Shown: in pieces, positions 27,710 through 37,500 of the stretch
How the letters are laid out: each line of letters starts with the position of its first letter
How positions within the stretch are numbered: the first letter of the stretch is position 1
NCBI GenBank assembly: GCA_919902505.1
Contig: CAKKRE010000009.1
Span: 28,050-92,049 of the forward strand
Reading direction: 5' to 3'
DNA: 64,000 nt
Source: Nitrospiraceae bacterium
GTDB taxonomy: Bacteria > Nitrospirota > Nitrospiria > Nitrospirales > Nitrospiraceae
Notes under the pieces: model-generated
What the model was told of the DNA's origin: nothing
Databases searched by the model: none
Seen by the model: only the letters and a program-made list of their open reading frames with translations
Program-made: the position numbers and the translations under genes

Positions 27710-28213
27710 ATGACGCACGCAATCACGTTTCAGACCGCTTGGGGCTTGATCAGGATTACGGCTTCCGAGAAGGGCGTGACCTCCATTGATTTGTCGCCGT
27801 CGGATCCTGCTGCCCGGCAGCAACCGGCTGAGGCTGGCGGCGCAGCCGCATCGATCGTAGAAGAGGCACAAGCACAGCTGCTGGCCTATATCGAGGGCAC
27901 GCGTCGCGAGTTTTCTTTTCCGGTGGATTATTCGGCCGGCACGCCGTTTCAGCGGAAAGTCTGGAAGGCGATCGCACGGATTCCCTACGGCCGGGTGCGG
28001 TCCTATCAATGGGTGGCCATGCGTGTGGGCGGAAAGCAGTATGCCAGGGCGGTGGGGATGGCGCTCGGCGCCAACCCGGTCCCCATCGTGGTGCCCTGTC
28101 ATCGGATCATCTCGCACGACGGTTCGCTAGGTGGATTTTCTTGCGGATTGCCGTTGAAGCGCCGCCTGCTGAATTTGGAAGGCACGTTGAATCAATTACG
28201 AAATGCACAATGA
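27710..28213 (+). CDS. ogt: Methylated-DNA-[protein]-cysteine S-methyltransferase
   Basis: 167 residues from ATG 27710, one base after the murJ stop. The C-terminal DNA-binding domain has GTPFQRKVWKAIARIPYGRVRSY and the active-site PCHRIISHDGSLGGFSCG with the alkyl-accepting Cys, followed by KRRLLNLEG. The shorter N-terminal domain fits the Ogt/AGT type without an Ada regulator. It repairs O6-alkylguanine by suicidal transfer. Confidence 0.93.
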   Translation: MTHAITFQTAWGLIRITASEKGVTSIDLSPSDPAARQQPAEAGGAAASIVEEAQAQLLAYIEGTRREFSFPVDYSAGTPFQRKVWKAIARIPYGRVRSYQWVAMRVGGKQYARAVGMALGANPVPIVVPCHRIISHDGSLGGFSCGLPLKRRLLNLEGTLNQLRNAQ

Positions 28214-28248
28214 GTTGCGCCTGGCCATCGGTCTGTGAAGGATGATGC

Positions 28249-28719
28249 ATGAAGGCTGTCATTCAACGGGTCACACGCGCGTCAGTTGAGGTGGAGGGCG
28301 GGATCGTTGGCCGGATCGGCGCAGGTCTACTGGTGCTGTTGGGCGTCGCGAAGGGGGATGACGAGCGCGACCTGCTGTATATCGTTGAGAAGCTTCAGAC
28401 CCTGCGGATCTTTGGCGACGAGCAGGGGAAGATGAATCGTACGCTCACCGAAGTCGGCGGGGCGCTCCTGCTCGTCTCGCAATTTACGCTGCTCGGTGAT
28501 ACCAGCAAGGGCAGACGTCCAGGGTTCGCCCTAGCTGCTCCACCGGAGGAGGCGCGTACATTGTATGAGCAGGCGGTCGGTCGGTTGCGGGCGGATGGTC
28601 TGACGGTGGAACCCGGGGTCTTCGGGGCGCACATGCAAGTGGAATTGCTCAACGATGGCCCGGTGACGTTCCTGTTGGACAGCCGGAGAGGAGCATCGGC
28701 TCCGACTCTCAAGTCTTGA
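28249..28719 (+). CDS. dtd: D-aminoacyl-tRNA deacylase
   Basis: 156 residues. [15 protein letters not shown] at the N-terminus, [18 protein letters not shown] (the SQFTL catalytic Thr region), and the C-terminal [11 protein letters not shown] with the GP-cis-Pro motif of Dtd. It hydrolyses D-amino acids (and Gly mischarged on tRNA-Ala) from tRNA. It is part of a dense plus-strand run murJ-ogt-dtd. Confidence 0.95.
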   Translation: MKAVIQRVTRASVEVEGGIVGRIGAGLLVLLGVAKGDDERDLLYIVEKLQTLRIFGDEQGKMNRTLTEVGGALLLVSQFTLLGDTSKGRRPGFALAAPPEEARTLYEQAVGRLRADGLTVEPGVFGAHMQVELLNDGPVTFLLDSRRGASAPTLKS

Positions 28720-28817
28720 TCGCGGATGCCGATAAGGAATCAGGGAGAAAGCCTGCGTGGGTTGAGCATGGTCTGCTATACTATTTTCAAAGGGCAGGGA
28801 TTGCCCGGGAGGTCGAG

Positions 28818-29384
28818 ATGGGAAGTCCCGTTTCTCGCAGCCATCCACTCCGACAGCTCTTCGGAGCGTTGACGGAAAAAAGCTTCACCGAACACCTCGG
28901 GTGGCCCGATCTGAATGTCACCGAGTACGTCTCCAACCTGCTCGTCGAATTCGCTCACACCGACCAACTCTACAAAATCCAGAATACGCAGGGCCGCGCC
29001 GTCGATTCCGTCGTCGAGATGCTGTTCGAATCCGAAGTGTTGTTGGAAGCGCAATCCTTCGAGCGGGAGCGCGAAGTGCACCGACATATCGGCGACTTCA
29101 CACTCTTCATGACCGGCCTGTTTCCAGAGTATCTCCGCCGCCTCAAGAGCGTGGGCCGCATCTACCATAAAGATTTCCTGGTGGATTACGTGAAGACGGG
29201 CAAACGCTCGTACGGGTTGGTCGCCGAGTACGGCAGCTACGACCCTGAGCAGGATTCCCCGTTGTTCCGGAAGCTGTCGGAGAATTTCGAGCTGTGTGTG
29301 ACCGGATTGGGGTTTGTCCGGTCGGACTTGGATCGTATGCAAGACCCTGCCTGCCGCCGCGTCAAAGATCTTCTTCTCAATTGA
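28818..29384 (+). CDS. Conserved protein of unknown function
   Basis: 188 residues from ATG 28818, which has GGGAGG seven bases upstream. The ORF extends upstream to 28716, but that part is low quality and covers a TG-extended TATACT -10 box near 28770. The protein is soluble and helical, with notable words EHLGWPDLNVTEYVSNLLVE, HRHIGDFTLFMTGLFPEYL and YHKDFLVDYVKTGKRSYG. I do not know its role. It overlaps the next gene by 4 bp. Confidence 0.65.
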   Translation: MGSPVSRSHPLRQLFGALTEKSFTEHLGWPDLNVTEYVSNLLVEFAHTDQLYKIQNTQGRAVDSVVEMLFESEVLLEAQSFEREREVHRHIGDFTLFMTGLFPEYLRRLKSVGRIYHKDFLVDYVKTGKRSYGLVAEYGSYDPEQDSPLFRKLSENFELCVTGLGFVRSDLDRMQDPACRRVKDLLLN

Positions 29385-30319
29385 AACGATCACGACCGAC
29401 TCTGCTCATTCACGGTGGCGCGGGACGCCGCGCCATGACCGTCGCTCAAGCAGCCTGCGTCGAGGCCGCCCTGAGGGAAGGCCACCGACTACTCATGGCC
29501 GGAACCCCGGCGCTGTCGGTCGTGGAAGAAGCCATTCGCATGCTGGAGGAGTCTGGACTGTTCAATGCGGGGCGAGGCTCGAACCATCAGCTTGACGGGG
29601 TGCGGCGCATGGACGCATCGATCATGGAAGGGCTCGACCTGCGGGCAGGGGCTGTGGCCTCCATCGAGGGTATCGTCCATCCCATCACCGCCGCGCGGCT
29701 GGTGATGGAAAAAACGGCCCATGTGTTGCTGGCCGGGCAATCGGCCTCCCGCTTTGCGGACTATTTCGGATTGGAGCGCGCGCCCCGTGCCAAACGGCCA
29801 GCAGGGCCGCAGCCCAAGCAATTGAGGCCGCGGGCCGGACTGCAGCACACGTTGCGTTTGCATCAGGCGATCATGCAGACGGGCCGTCTCCGCGCGCGGA
29901 GTTTGGGCAAGGAAACCGTGGGCGCAGTGGCCTTGGATCTCGCCGGGACGGTAGCGGCCGGCGCATCCACCGGCGGGGTCGATGTGATGTTGCCGGGCCG
30001 GGTCGGCGATACGCCGTTGATCGGATGCGGGGTCTATGCCGATAATGAGGCCGGAGCGGTCTCCATGACGGGATTAGGGGAGAGCATCATTCGAGTGGCC
30101 GTTGCCAAAGAGATCAGCGATTTATTGGCGAGCGGCTGGAGTCCGCTGCGGTCGGCGAATCGGGTACTGCGGAAGGTCGTGGAGCGTATTCACGGCGCGG
30201 CCGGGGTGCTGGTGCTCTCGCCGGATGGCCGGTTCGCCATTCGACACAGTACGCCGAACATGGTGGCCGGTGTGATCGGGCGCGACGGCCGCCCGCACGT
30301 GAAAGGGCGGTTTGCCTAG
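29381..30319 (+). CDS. Isoaspartyl peptidase / L-asparaginase (Ntn hydrolase, T2)
   Basis: 312 residues if started at TTG 29381, which overlaps the previous stop as TTGA. The HGGAGRRA motif that begins the mature alpha chain lies ten residues later, so later starts are excluded. The frame extends upstream to 29294 but through the preceding gene. The autoproteolytic nucleophile is the Thr of GKETVGAVALDLAGTVAAGASTGG, followed by RVGDTPLIGCGVYADNEAGAVSMTG. The precursor cleaves itself to alpha/beta chains and removes N-terminal isoaspartyl residues from damaged peptides. Confidence 0.85.
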   Translation: MKRSRPTLLIHGGAGRRAMTVAQAACVEAALREGHRLLMAGTPALSVVEEAIRMLEESGLFNAGRGSNHQLDGVRRMDASIMEGLDLRAGAVASIEGIVHPITAARLVMEKTAHVLLAGQSASRFADYFGLERAPRAKRPAGPQPKQLRPRAGLQHTLRLHQAIMQTGRLRARSLGKETVGAVALDLAGTVAAGASTGGVDVMLPGRVGDTPLIGCGVYADNEAGAVSMTGLGESIIRVAVAKEISDLLASGWSPLRSANRVLRKVVERIHGAAGVLVLSPDGRFAIRHSTPNMVAGVIGRDGRPHVKGRFA

Positions 30320-30359
30320 TCGCGCAAGAGGCTGATACAGTGACTAGAGGTATCAGTGT

Positions 30360-30788
30360 ATGCTGGCACTCTTTCACCTCGCCTTCCCTGTCCACGATCT
30401 CGCCGAGGCCAAGCAATTTTACGTCGATGGTCTCGGTTGTGTGCTGGGTCGGGAATCCTCCTCCGCCGTCACCTTCGGACTGGCCGGGCACCAGTTGGTC
30501 GCCCATCTCTCCACCCAGTCGCCAGTGCCGCAGAAAGGCGTCTATCCGCGTCATTTCGGGCTGGTGTTGACGCAGGAAGAAGAATGGCAGGCGCTGGCCG
30601 ATCGCGCCAAAGCGAAGGACCTGACGTTTTATCAACAGCCCAGGCGGCGGTTTGCCGGCACCCGCATCGAACATCTCACATTTTTCCTGCAAGACCCTTC
30701 CCGGAATCTCCTCGAATTTAAATACTATCGGCACGAGTCGGCGATTTTCGGGGAACGAGACGTGGCGGCGGTCGGGGATGCTGAGTAG
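30360..30788 (+). CDS. VOC-superfamily (glyoxalase/dioxygenase-like) protein
   Basis: 142 residues with the beta-alpha-beta-beta-beta modules of the vicinal oxygen chelate fold. FHLAFPVHDLAEAKQFYVDGLGC begins the first module with the metal-binding His, and IEHLTFFLQDPSRNLLEFKYYRH ends the second with His and Glu ligands. The DPSRNLLEFKYY motif is typical of small VOC proteins of unassigned substrate. Confidence 0.82.
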   Translation: MLALFHLAFPVHDLAEAKQFYVDGLGCVLGRESSSAVTFGLAGHQLVAHLSTQSPVPQKGVYPRHFGLVLTQEEEWQALADRAKAKDLTFYQQPRRRFAGTRIEHLTFFLQDPSRNLLEFKYYRHESAIFGERDVAAVGDAE

Positions 30789-30836
30789 CGAATGCTCTCC
30801 GCAGCATCGCGCGGACCGTGCTGATGAAGTTATGGC

Positions 30837-31622
30837 TCAGTCTTCAGAAGGGGCGAGGTCGTGCGGCTCCGGTGCCTGTCGGTTCGTCGAGAGTGAGCCG
30901 GCTCTGCGTCCGTTGCCCCGTTCCAGCCATCGGACGATGTGGTGCTGCCGTCGATTTAAGTAGGCGGTATGGCGGATCGGGTCATACCGGCGCGGGGAGG
31001 GAAGAATCGCTGCCAGTAACGCCGCTTCGTCGATCGTCAGCTCCTTGGCCGATTTCCCGAAATGGTGCCGCGCCGCCGCTTCCGCGCCGAATACGCCCTG
31101 CCCCCATTCCGCGACATTCAAATACAATTCCAAAATCCGTTCCTTCGTCAAATGATGTTCCAGGGAACGGGTGATGAGGGCTTCGCGGGCCTTCCGTAGC
31201 AGGGAACGTTCAGACGAGAGGTAAAGATTCTTTGCCAGTTGCTGCGTAATGGTGCTGCCGCCGCGCTTGAACTCGCCGACTTCCAGGTTGTACAAGGCGG
31301 CATCTTTGATGCCTTCCCAATCGAATCCCTCGTGGGCAAAGAAGGAGGCGTCCTCGGCCGCCACCACGGCTCGTTGGAGTGCCGGCGCGATGCGTGACAA
31401 CGGCACCCAGACGAATTGCGGATGCAGCGCGCGGCCTTGTTCCTTGGCCTGGGCACGTCGTGCCTCCATCAAGGCCGTTTCCGTGGGGTGATGTTTGGCC
31501 AGGTGCGAGACGTCCGGCAGCGTCACCAGCCAATACAACGCCAAGGCGGCGGCGGGGAGACCGACCAGGATGGTCGCCCACAACAGCATCCGGCCGAACA
31601 GGCTGCCAGTTGACTTGTTCAT
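30837..31622 (-). CDS. mtgA: Monofunctional peptidoglycan glycosyltransferase MtgA
   Basis: 261 residues from ATG 31622 (a GTG three codons earlier is possible). One N-terminal membrane helix (about 10-32), then the GT51 domain: AVVAAEDASFFAHEGFDW with the catalytic Glu, KRGGSTITQQLAKNLYLSSERS, RKAREALITRSLEHHLTKERILELYLNVAEWGQGVFG. No transpeptidase domain follows, so it polymerises glycan strands from lipid II only. Confidence 0.93.
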   Translation of the reverse strand: MNKSTGSLFGRMLLWATILVGLPAAALALYWLVTLPDVSHLAKHHPTETALMEARRAQAKEQGRALHPQFVWVPLSRIAPALQRAVVAAEDASFFAHEGFDWEGIKDAALYNLEVGEFKRGGSTITQQLAKNLYLSSERSLLRKAREALITRSLEHHLTKERILELYLNVAEWGQGVFGAEAAARHHFGKSAKELTIDEAALLAAILPSPRRYDPIRHTAYLNRRQHHIVRWLERGNGRRAGSLSTNRQAPEPHDLAPSED

Positions 31623-31723
31623 TCCCGACACTCTATCTATGACGATACGAGGTGTTGCACCGGTCCGGCCCCTGTCTCCGGAGGTGAACGTACATCCCGC
31701 ACGTCGCTACGCGGTGGATCACC

Positions 31724-32359
31724 ATGAAATTACTCAGCGCTGAGTTTATCAAAAGTTCGGTCTCCCCAGAACAGTTTCCTCCCGATCGGTTGCCGGAGAT
31801 CGCGTTCGTCGGCCGATCCAATGTCGGGAAGTCCTCGTTGATCAATTCGCTGCTTCACCGGAAGAAGCTGGCCAAGGTCAGCAAGACGCCGGGGAAAACA
31901 CGTGCCGTCAATTTTTTCACGGTCCGCACCTCGGATCCGAAGCTCTCCCTGCTGTCGCTGGTCGACCTGCCCGGATACGGTTACGCCAAGGTGTCGAAAG
32001 CCATGCGGGCGCAATGGGGGCCGATGATCGAGCAGTATCTCGAACAGCGCCAGTCCCTCGGGGCGGTGATTCTGTTGATCGAGGCACGGGTGTGGATGCC
32101 GCAGGATGTGATGACGGTGCAGTGGGTCCAGTCTCTGGGGTGCGGCATGATCATCGTCCTGACGAAAGCCGATAAATTGCGGCAAAGTGAGCGGGCGCCC
32201 AGCCTCGCTGCCGTGCGGACTGCTTGCGGATTGGGGCCCGAGGTGCCGATTGTGCTGTACTCGGCTGAAACGCATGAGGGGCGGGACGCCTTGTGGGGCG
32301 AGATTCGTACGCAGTTTAATAGACTACGGAAAAACGAATGTGGCACGAGAGAACTTTGA
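31724..32359 (+). CDS. engB: Ribosome biogenesis GTPase EngB (YihA/YsxC)
   Basis: 211 residues. The GTPase motifs are G1 GRSNVGKSSLIN, G2 TPGKTRAVNFF, G3 DLPGYG, and G4 LTKADK. Length and order match EngB, which helps large ribosomal subunit assembly. GGTGGATC precedes the ATG. A palindromic repeat follows 37 bp after the stop. Confidence 0.94.
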   Translation: MKLLSAEFIKSSVSPEQFPPDRLPEIAFVGRSNVGKSSLINSLLHRKKLAKVSKTPGKTRAVNFFTVRTSDPKLSLLSLVDLPGYGYAKVSKAMRAQWGPMIEQYLEQRQSLGAVILLIEARVWMPQDVMTVQWVQSLGCGMIIVLTKADKLRQSERAPSLAAVRTACGLGPEVPIVLYSAETHEGRDALWGEIRTQFNRLRKNECGTREL

Positions 32360-32396
32360 TAGTACGCATGTGTGACATAGCAGGAGAGCACTCCCG

Positions 32397-32520
32397 CAGG
32401 ATGCTCAAAAAGGCCGAACAGCAAGGCCACAGCGAGTGAAGGGCCGAAGCGTACCCTCGGGGGTACGTGGAGGGTCTGAACGAGGCGAGAACGCTGCTGG
32501 CGGACTTTTTCAGCATCCTG
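32397..32520. repeat. Palindromic intergenic repeat element (124 bp)
   Basis: An imperfect inverted repeat fills the gap between convergent engB and the SurA-like gene. The left end reads CAGGATGCTCAAAAAGGCC and the right end, in complement, CAGGATGCTGAAAAAGTCC. The centre is a perfect 7-bp hairpin CGTACCC-TCGG-GGGTACG. The unit could fold over its whole length. A short related piece lies at 38586-38608. I recall similar units as common in Nitrospira genomes. It may serve as a bidirectional terminator. Confidence 0.75.
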
Positions 32521-33555
32521 TTAAAACTTGATCTCGATGTAGGCTTTGTTTTTCAAATCGGCCATCCAGATCTGGTACTGATCTTCGGTCTTCTGCTGAA
32601 ACACGAGGGATTGAATTTCGGCCTTCACCTGTTCAAAGGGCCGAAACTGACGCGGCTTTTTGTCGTCGACCCGCACGATGTGCAGCCCTTCCGCGGTCTC
32701 CACAATGCCCGTGATCTGCCCCACGTCCACGGATGTCAGCGCCTGTTCCAGCGCGGGAATCAATTCGCCTTGTCGAACCAGACCGAGCCGCCCGCCGCGC
32801 GAGGCATCGGCTCCGTCGGAAAAGCGCAGGGCCAGATCCTCGAACGGTTCACCTTGCTTGAGGGTTGCCAGGAGCGCTTCGGCTCGTCCGTGGGCGGCGG
32901 AGAGGCCGTCCGGCGTGCGCGGCTTGATCAGGATTTGGCTGAGCTGGTATTCCTCGGGGTAGGCAAACCGATCCTGGTGCTCCTGGTAGTACCGTTTCAT
33001 TTCCGGGTCCGCCACCATGATCAGGCCGCGGACTTCGCGGTCGACAACTCGCATTAAGGTCAACTGTTCGCGAATACTCCTGGCGGTGTTCGGGTCGGCG
33101 CTGTCGATGGCCTCGCCCTGTTTCTTCATCTCTTCTACTGCCTGGACGACTTCCTGATCGGACACATCCACACCTTTGTTCTTCGCGGCCTGCAGCTGCA
33201 GTTTCCGCTCGATCATTTTCGTGACGCCCATGGCCTCAGCCGTCTTGAGGCGGCGCTCCAGGTCTTCGCCTTTGTACAGCTTGCGCAGCCGGTCCTGCTC
33301 GGGAAGCAGGTCGCGTTTCAATTCGGACAGCATGATCAGGTCGGAATTGACGACCGCGACAATGCGATCTTCCAGCTTGGCGGCCTCCGCGTTGGAGATC
33401 AGGACGAAGAGTAACCAGAGGCAGAAAAAGAGCGCGCCTGTGGTCGTGAACCCGGTCGCGCTGCGAACGGGTCCGGGGGCAGGCGTGCCCTTCTGGGACA
33501 AGAAGAACCGATAGCCGTGGAGGCATGTGTGGGCGGACAGCGATTGATGGTTCAT
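32521..33555 (-). CDS. SurA-like periplasmic peptidyl-prolyl isomerase/chaperone
   Basis: 344 residues with a long N-terminus leading to a hydrophobic signal segment (about 40-58, NAEA). The SurA N-terminal helical domain begins at DRIVAVVNSDLIMLSELKRDL, and one parvulin domain (about 195-290) has YQLSQILIKPRTPD, FEDLALRFSDGADASRGGRLGLV and GQITGIVETAEGLHIVRVDD. It assists outer-membrane protein folding. The start may be internal. Its stop abuts the palindromic repeat. Confidence 0.82.
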   Translation of the reverse strand: MNHQSLSAHTCLHGYRFFLSQKGTPAPGPVRSATGFTTTGALFFCLWLLFVLISNAEAAKLEDRIVAVVNSDLIMLSELKRDLLPEQDRLRKLYKGEDLERRLKTAEAMGVTKMIERKLQLQAAKNKGVDVSDQEVVQAVEEMKKQGEAIDSADPNTARSIREQLTLMRVVDREVRGLIMVADPEMKRYYQEHQDRFAYPEEYQLSQILIKPRTPDGLSAAHGRAEALLATLKQGEPFEDLALRFSDGADASRGGRLGLVRQGELIPALEQALTSVDVGQITGIVETAEGLHIVRVDDKKPRQFRPFEQVKAEIQSLVFQQKTEDQYQIWMADLKNKAYIEIKF

Positions 33556-33664
33556 AGGGTTGCTGGATTGTACACAATCGAGGCTTCAGAAAGGGAGCGC
33601 TCTGGAGATGAAACACGCGGACGGGTGAAGACGGAGAGTATGCAGGAGGAGCGTGCGCGGGCGG

Positions 33665-34561
33665 TTACGGGCGCGCTGGTTCATCGGTCACGTAACGAGC
33701 TGCGTCGGCCAAGCGGATCGTGGCACCGGTGCGAAGTTCGGCAAACACGTCGTCCAGACGTTTCCGGCGCTTCTCGGCCAACAGTTCCTGGCGGAGTCGT
33801 TCACGAGTGGCCTGGTCTGCCTGCAGAATTTCCGGCTCCAGAGGGCTGACCTTCACGAGGTAATAGCCTTGCGCGGTCTTGATCGGATCACTGATGACCC
33901 CGGGGTGCAGAGAAGGAATCAACGCATCGAGTTCCGGTTCCAGCAGGCCTTTCTTATACGGGCCCAGGTCGCCGCCTTTGGCGCGGCTGCGTTCATCGAT
34001 CGAATACCGCAGCGCGAATCGCGTGAAATTGCCGCCGGCTTCGACCTGCCGTTTGAGGTCCTTGGCCGCATAGACGTTCGGCAGCAGCATAATCGACACT
34101 TGCACCTTGGGGTTGGCCAGGAGCTGATTGGCGTGTTTCCCCAGATAGACGTCCAGTTCCTCTTTGCTGACTTCGACCTTGGTCTTGATCCGGTCTTTGA
34201 GCAACTCATCCAGAATCAGCTGCTCGCGGTAGCGCAGGGTCTTTTCGCGAATCTCATCGGACTGATCCAAACCTTGCTTGCGCGCTTCCTGCATCAGCAG
34301 TTCGCGCATGATCAATTCATCCAAAAAACGGCGTTTCCCGCCTTCCTTTTCGTAGCGCGCGCGCGTGGCCTGCGACAGGTCTTCCCAGCGGATGTCGAAT
34401 TCGGATTGGGTGATGGATCGGCCGTTGATCATCGCGATCACCGGCTCTTCCTGCGGTGGTTCGGTGCACGCGGCCAACGACCCGAGCGCGCAGAGACCCA
34501 GCGCGGCGCTGGTCAATCGTGTCTGCCAGGATGAAATCTGTCGTGTGCGCGGTGGCGTCAT
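33665..34561 (-). CDS. Parvulin-type peptidyl-prolyl isomerase lipoprotein
   Basis: 298 residues from ATG 34561. The signal ends LGSLAACTEPP, with the lipid-anchored Cys at about residue 32. Helical SurA/PrsA-like regions flank a parvulin domain with KVQVSIMLLPNVYAAK, FALRYSIDERSRAKGGDLGPYKKG and GVISDPIKTAQGYYLVKV. It lies between mfd and the SurA-like gene on the same strand, so two foldases are encoded in tandem. Confidence 0.8.
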   Translation of the reverse strand: MTPPRTRQISSWQTRLTSAALGLCALGSLAACTEPPQEEPVIAMINGRSITQSEFDIRWEDLSQATRARYEKEGGKRRFLDELIMRELLMQEARKQGLDQSDEIREKTLRYREQLILDELLKDRIKTKVEVSKEELDVYLGKHANQLLANPKVQVSIMLLPNVYAAKDLKRQVEAGGNFTRFALRYSIDERSRAKGGDLGPYKKGLLEPELDALIPSLHPGVISDPIKTAQGYYLVKVSPLEPEILQADQATRERLRQELLAEKRRKRLDDVFAELRTGATIRLADAARYVTDEPARP

Positions 34562-34591
34562 GCGGTCGGGGCGGAGCATCCTCTACGAAGG

Positions 34592-37500
34592 TCAGGTCGA
34601 GGCCGTGCGGGGCCCTTGATTGTTGGTACCACAGACGTGGAGGGTTTGCAAGGTTGCGTTGAGTTCTGGAAAGACCAAACTCCAGTCTTCATGCGGGATC
34701 TGGAGTTCAAAAGACAGCGGCGACAGAAACCGCAGTCGTTTCTTGTATCGGTCCATCAGGGCTTGCACGGCGGTTTCGGAGACCGTGGCCTTGGGATCGA
34801 AGGTGATCACGACCGCATGCGGTTGCTCGACCACAGAGCTCAGCCGGAGTTGCTTGGCCAGTAGCCGGATTTGCATGAGCTCGAACAGACGCTCGACCGG
34901 ATCGGGCGGATGCCCATAGCGGTCCTCGATTTCTCCGTGCATCAGCGCAAGGTCGCCGAGTTGTCCGCAGGAAGACAGTCGTTTGTAGAGCGACAGGCGC
35001 TGGTGGCTGTCGGCCACGTAGTCTTCTGGAATATAGGCGGAGACGCTGAGACGCAGCGTGGGATCCGGTTCTTCCTCCACCACCTGACCCTTCAGGCGTT
35101 GGACGGCCTGTTCCACCATTTGCAGGTAGAGATCGAGCCCGACGGCGGCGATATGGCCCGATTGCTGTTTGCCGAGGAGATTTCCGGCCCCGCGGATTTC
35201 AAGATCCGCTGCGGCGATGCGGAAGCCCGATCCGAGTTCGGTAAACTGCTGGATGGCGGTCAGCCGCTTCTGGGCATCCTCCGAGAGTGTGCCTTCATCC
35301 GGCACCAGGAAGTAGGCGTAGGCCTGTTCGCCGCCGCGCCCGACCCGGCCACGGAGTTGATAGAGCTGAGCGAGTCCGAACGTGTCGGCGCGATTCACGA
35401 TGATGGTGTTGGCGGTCGGCACGTCGATGCCCGATTGGATAATGGCGGAGGCAATCAGGATATCCGCTTCCTGGTGAAAGAATTTCAGCATCACGGCTTC
35501 CAGCGGTTTCGAGTCCATCTGGCCGTGCGCCATCACGATGCGGGCTTCCGGCACCAGTTCCTGGAGCCAGGCGCCCATCCGCTCCATGGTCTCCACCCGA
35601 TTGTGGACAAAGTAGGTTTGTCCCCCTCGACCGAGTTCGCGAAGAATCGCCTCACGGATCGCCTTTTCACTAAAGCGAATGACTTGGGTGCGGATCGCCA
35701 GCCGCCCCGACGGAGGCGTATCGATAATCGACAGGTCCCGGACGCTCGCCATGGTCATTTGTAATGTGCGTGGGATCGGCGTCGCCGTCAGGGTCAACAC
35801 ATCGACCTGGGTGCGCAGCTGTTTCAACCGTTCCTTATGTTTCACACCGAACCATTGCTCCTCGTCGATGATGACCAGGCCGAGGTTACGGAACTTGACG
35901 TCTTTTTGGAGCAGGCGATGGGTGCCGATGAGGACATCGACCAGGCCGGTTTCCGTATCCTTGACGATCGCTTTTGTGTCCTTCGGAGATTGAAACCGTG
36001 ACAGCAGGGCGACGCGGGTTGGAAAGGGGGCAAACCGCTCGGCGAAATTGTCGTAATGTTGGTGGGCGAGCAGCGTGGTCGGCACCAGCACGGCCACCTG
36101 TCTATTTTCCTCGACGGCCTTGAACGCGGCTCGCATGGCGACTTCGGTCTTGCCGTAGCCCACGTCGCCGCACACGAGGCGATCCATGGGCTTGGTCGAG
36201 GCCAGGTCGTTGGCAATGTCTTCGATCGCCTTGCGTTGATCCGGCGTTTCTTCGTATTCGAAGGCCGCTTCAAACTCGTGGTAGAGCATGCTGTCTTTAC
36301 CGTACGAGGTGCGATGAACCAGCTCGCGGTTGGCATAGAGATCGACGAGCTCGTGCGCCATTTCTTCGATGTCTTTTTTAACCCGCGCGGTCGTCTTGGC
36401 CCAACTGGTGCCGCCCAGGCGGTCCAGGCGGGGTACGTGGGCATCCGCTCCCGCGTACCGTTGGACCTGGCTGAGCCGATCGAGCGGGACATAAAGCTTG
36501 TCGGTCCCGGCGAATTCCAGCACCAGAAAGTCGCTGTCGAAGTCTTGCACCGAGAGCCGACGCAGCCCCTGATACTTCGCGATGCCGTATTGCATGTGGA
36601 CGACGTAGTCGCCGATGTTCAGATCTTCCAGCGAGGAGAGGAAGGTGGCGGCCTTGCTCTTGGGCTGCGGTTTGTGGCGGGCGCCTTTTGCAAAGAGTTC
36701 TTCTTCGGTGAGCACCACCAGCCGCAGATCGGGAGAAAGAAAACCAGCCGACACTTCGCCGTTCAAGACTGAAAACGGAGCCTTTTGCGCACCGCCGGCC
36801 GACAGGGCCGAAGGTTTCCATTCCATAGCCGGTCGATCATGTTCGCCGAACAATGCCAGCAGGCGGCCGACCTGGCCCTGGCTGCGGGCGACGAGCACGA
36901 CGGGCCCGCCTTCGCGCAAACGATCGAGCACCTCCAGCGTATGGCTGAACGCGGTACCGCGTTGGCCGAGTCCCACGCTGGCGGGGGTTTGAGCCGGGCA
37001 GGTCAGGACCGGGTCCCAGCTCGCGTCCGGTGCGGTGACCGGCTCAAGCGCGAGCGTGGCGTAGCCTTGGGTCGAGGCGAGAATCTGGTCCCAAGTGAGG
37101 TACAGGTTGTCCGGTGTCGGGTAGGGATTTGGATCCGTGCGATCTTCGTGACGCAGAAATCCTTCTTCGATGGCCTGCCAACATTCCTCCGTGTGAGCTT
37201 TCAGCGTGCCGGGTTGATCCAGGACGAGCACCGGCGGCTGAGGGAAATAGTCGAGGAGGCTGTCCATGGTCCCGTAGACCGATGGGGCGTGCCATTCGGC
37301 GTCGGCCGCCAAGGGCGCGAGGGCATCGGACGCGTCCTCAGGGCGAATCAATTCGCGGGCCGGCAGTACCCAGGCCTGTTTGATCTTGTCGGTCGATTTT
37401 TGTGTGGCCGGATCGAAGAAGCGGATCGATTCAATCGTGTCGCCGAGAAACTCCACCCGTAGAGGGTCGGCATAGGCGGTCGAATAAATATCGACGATCC

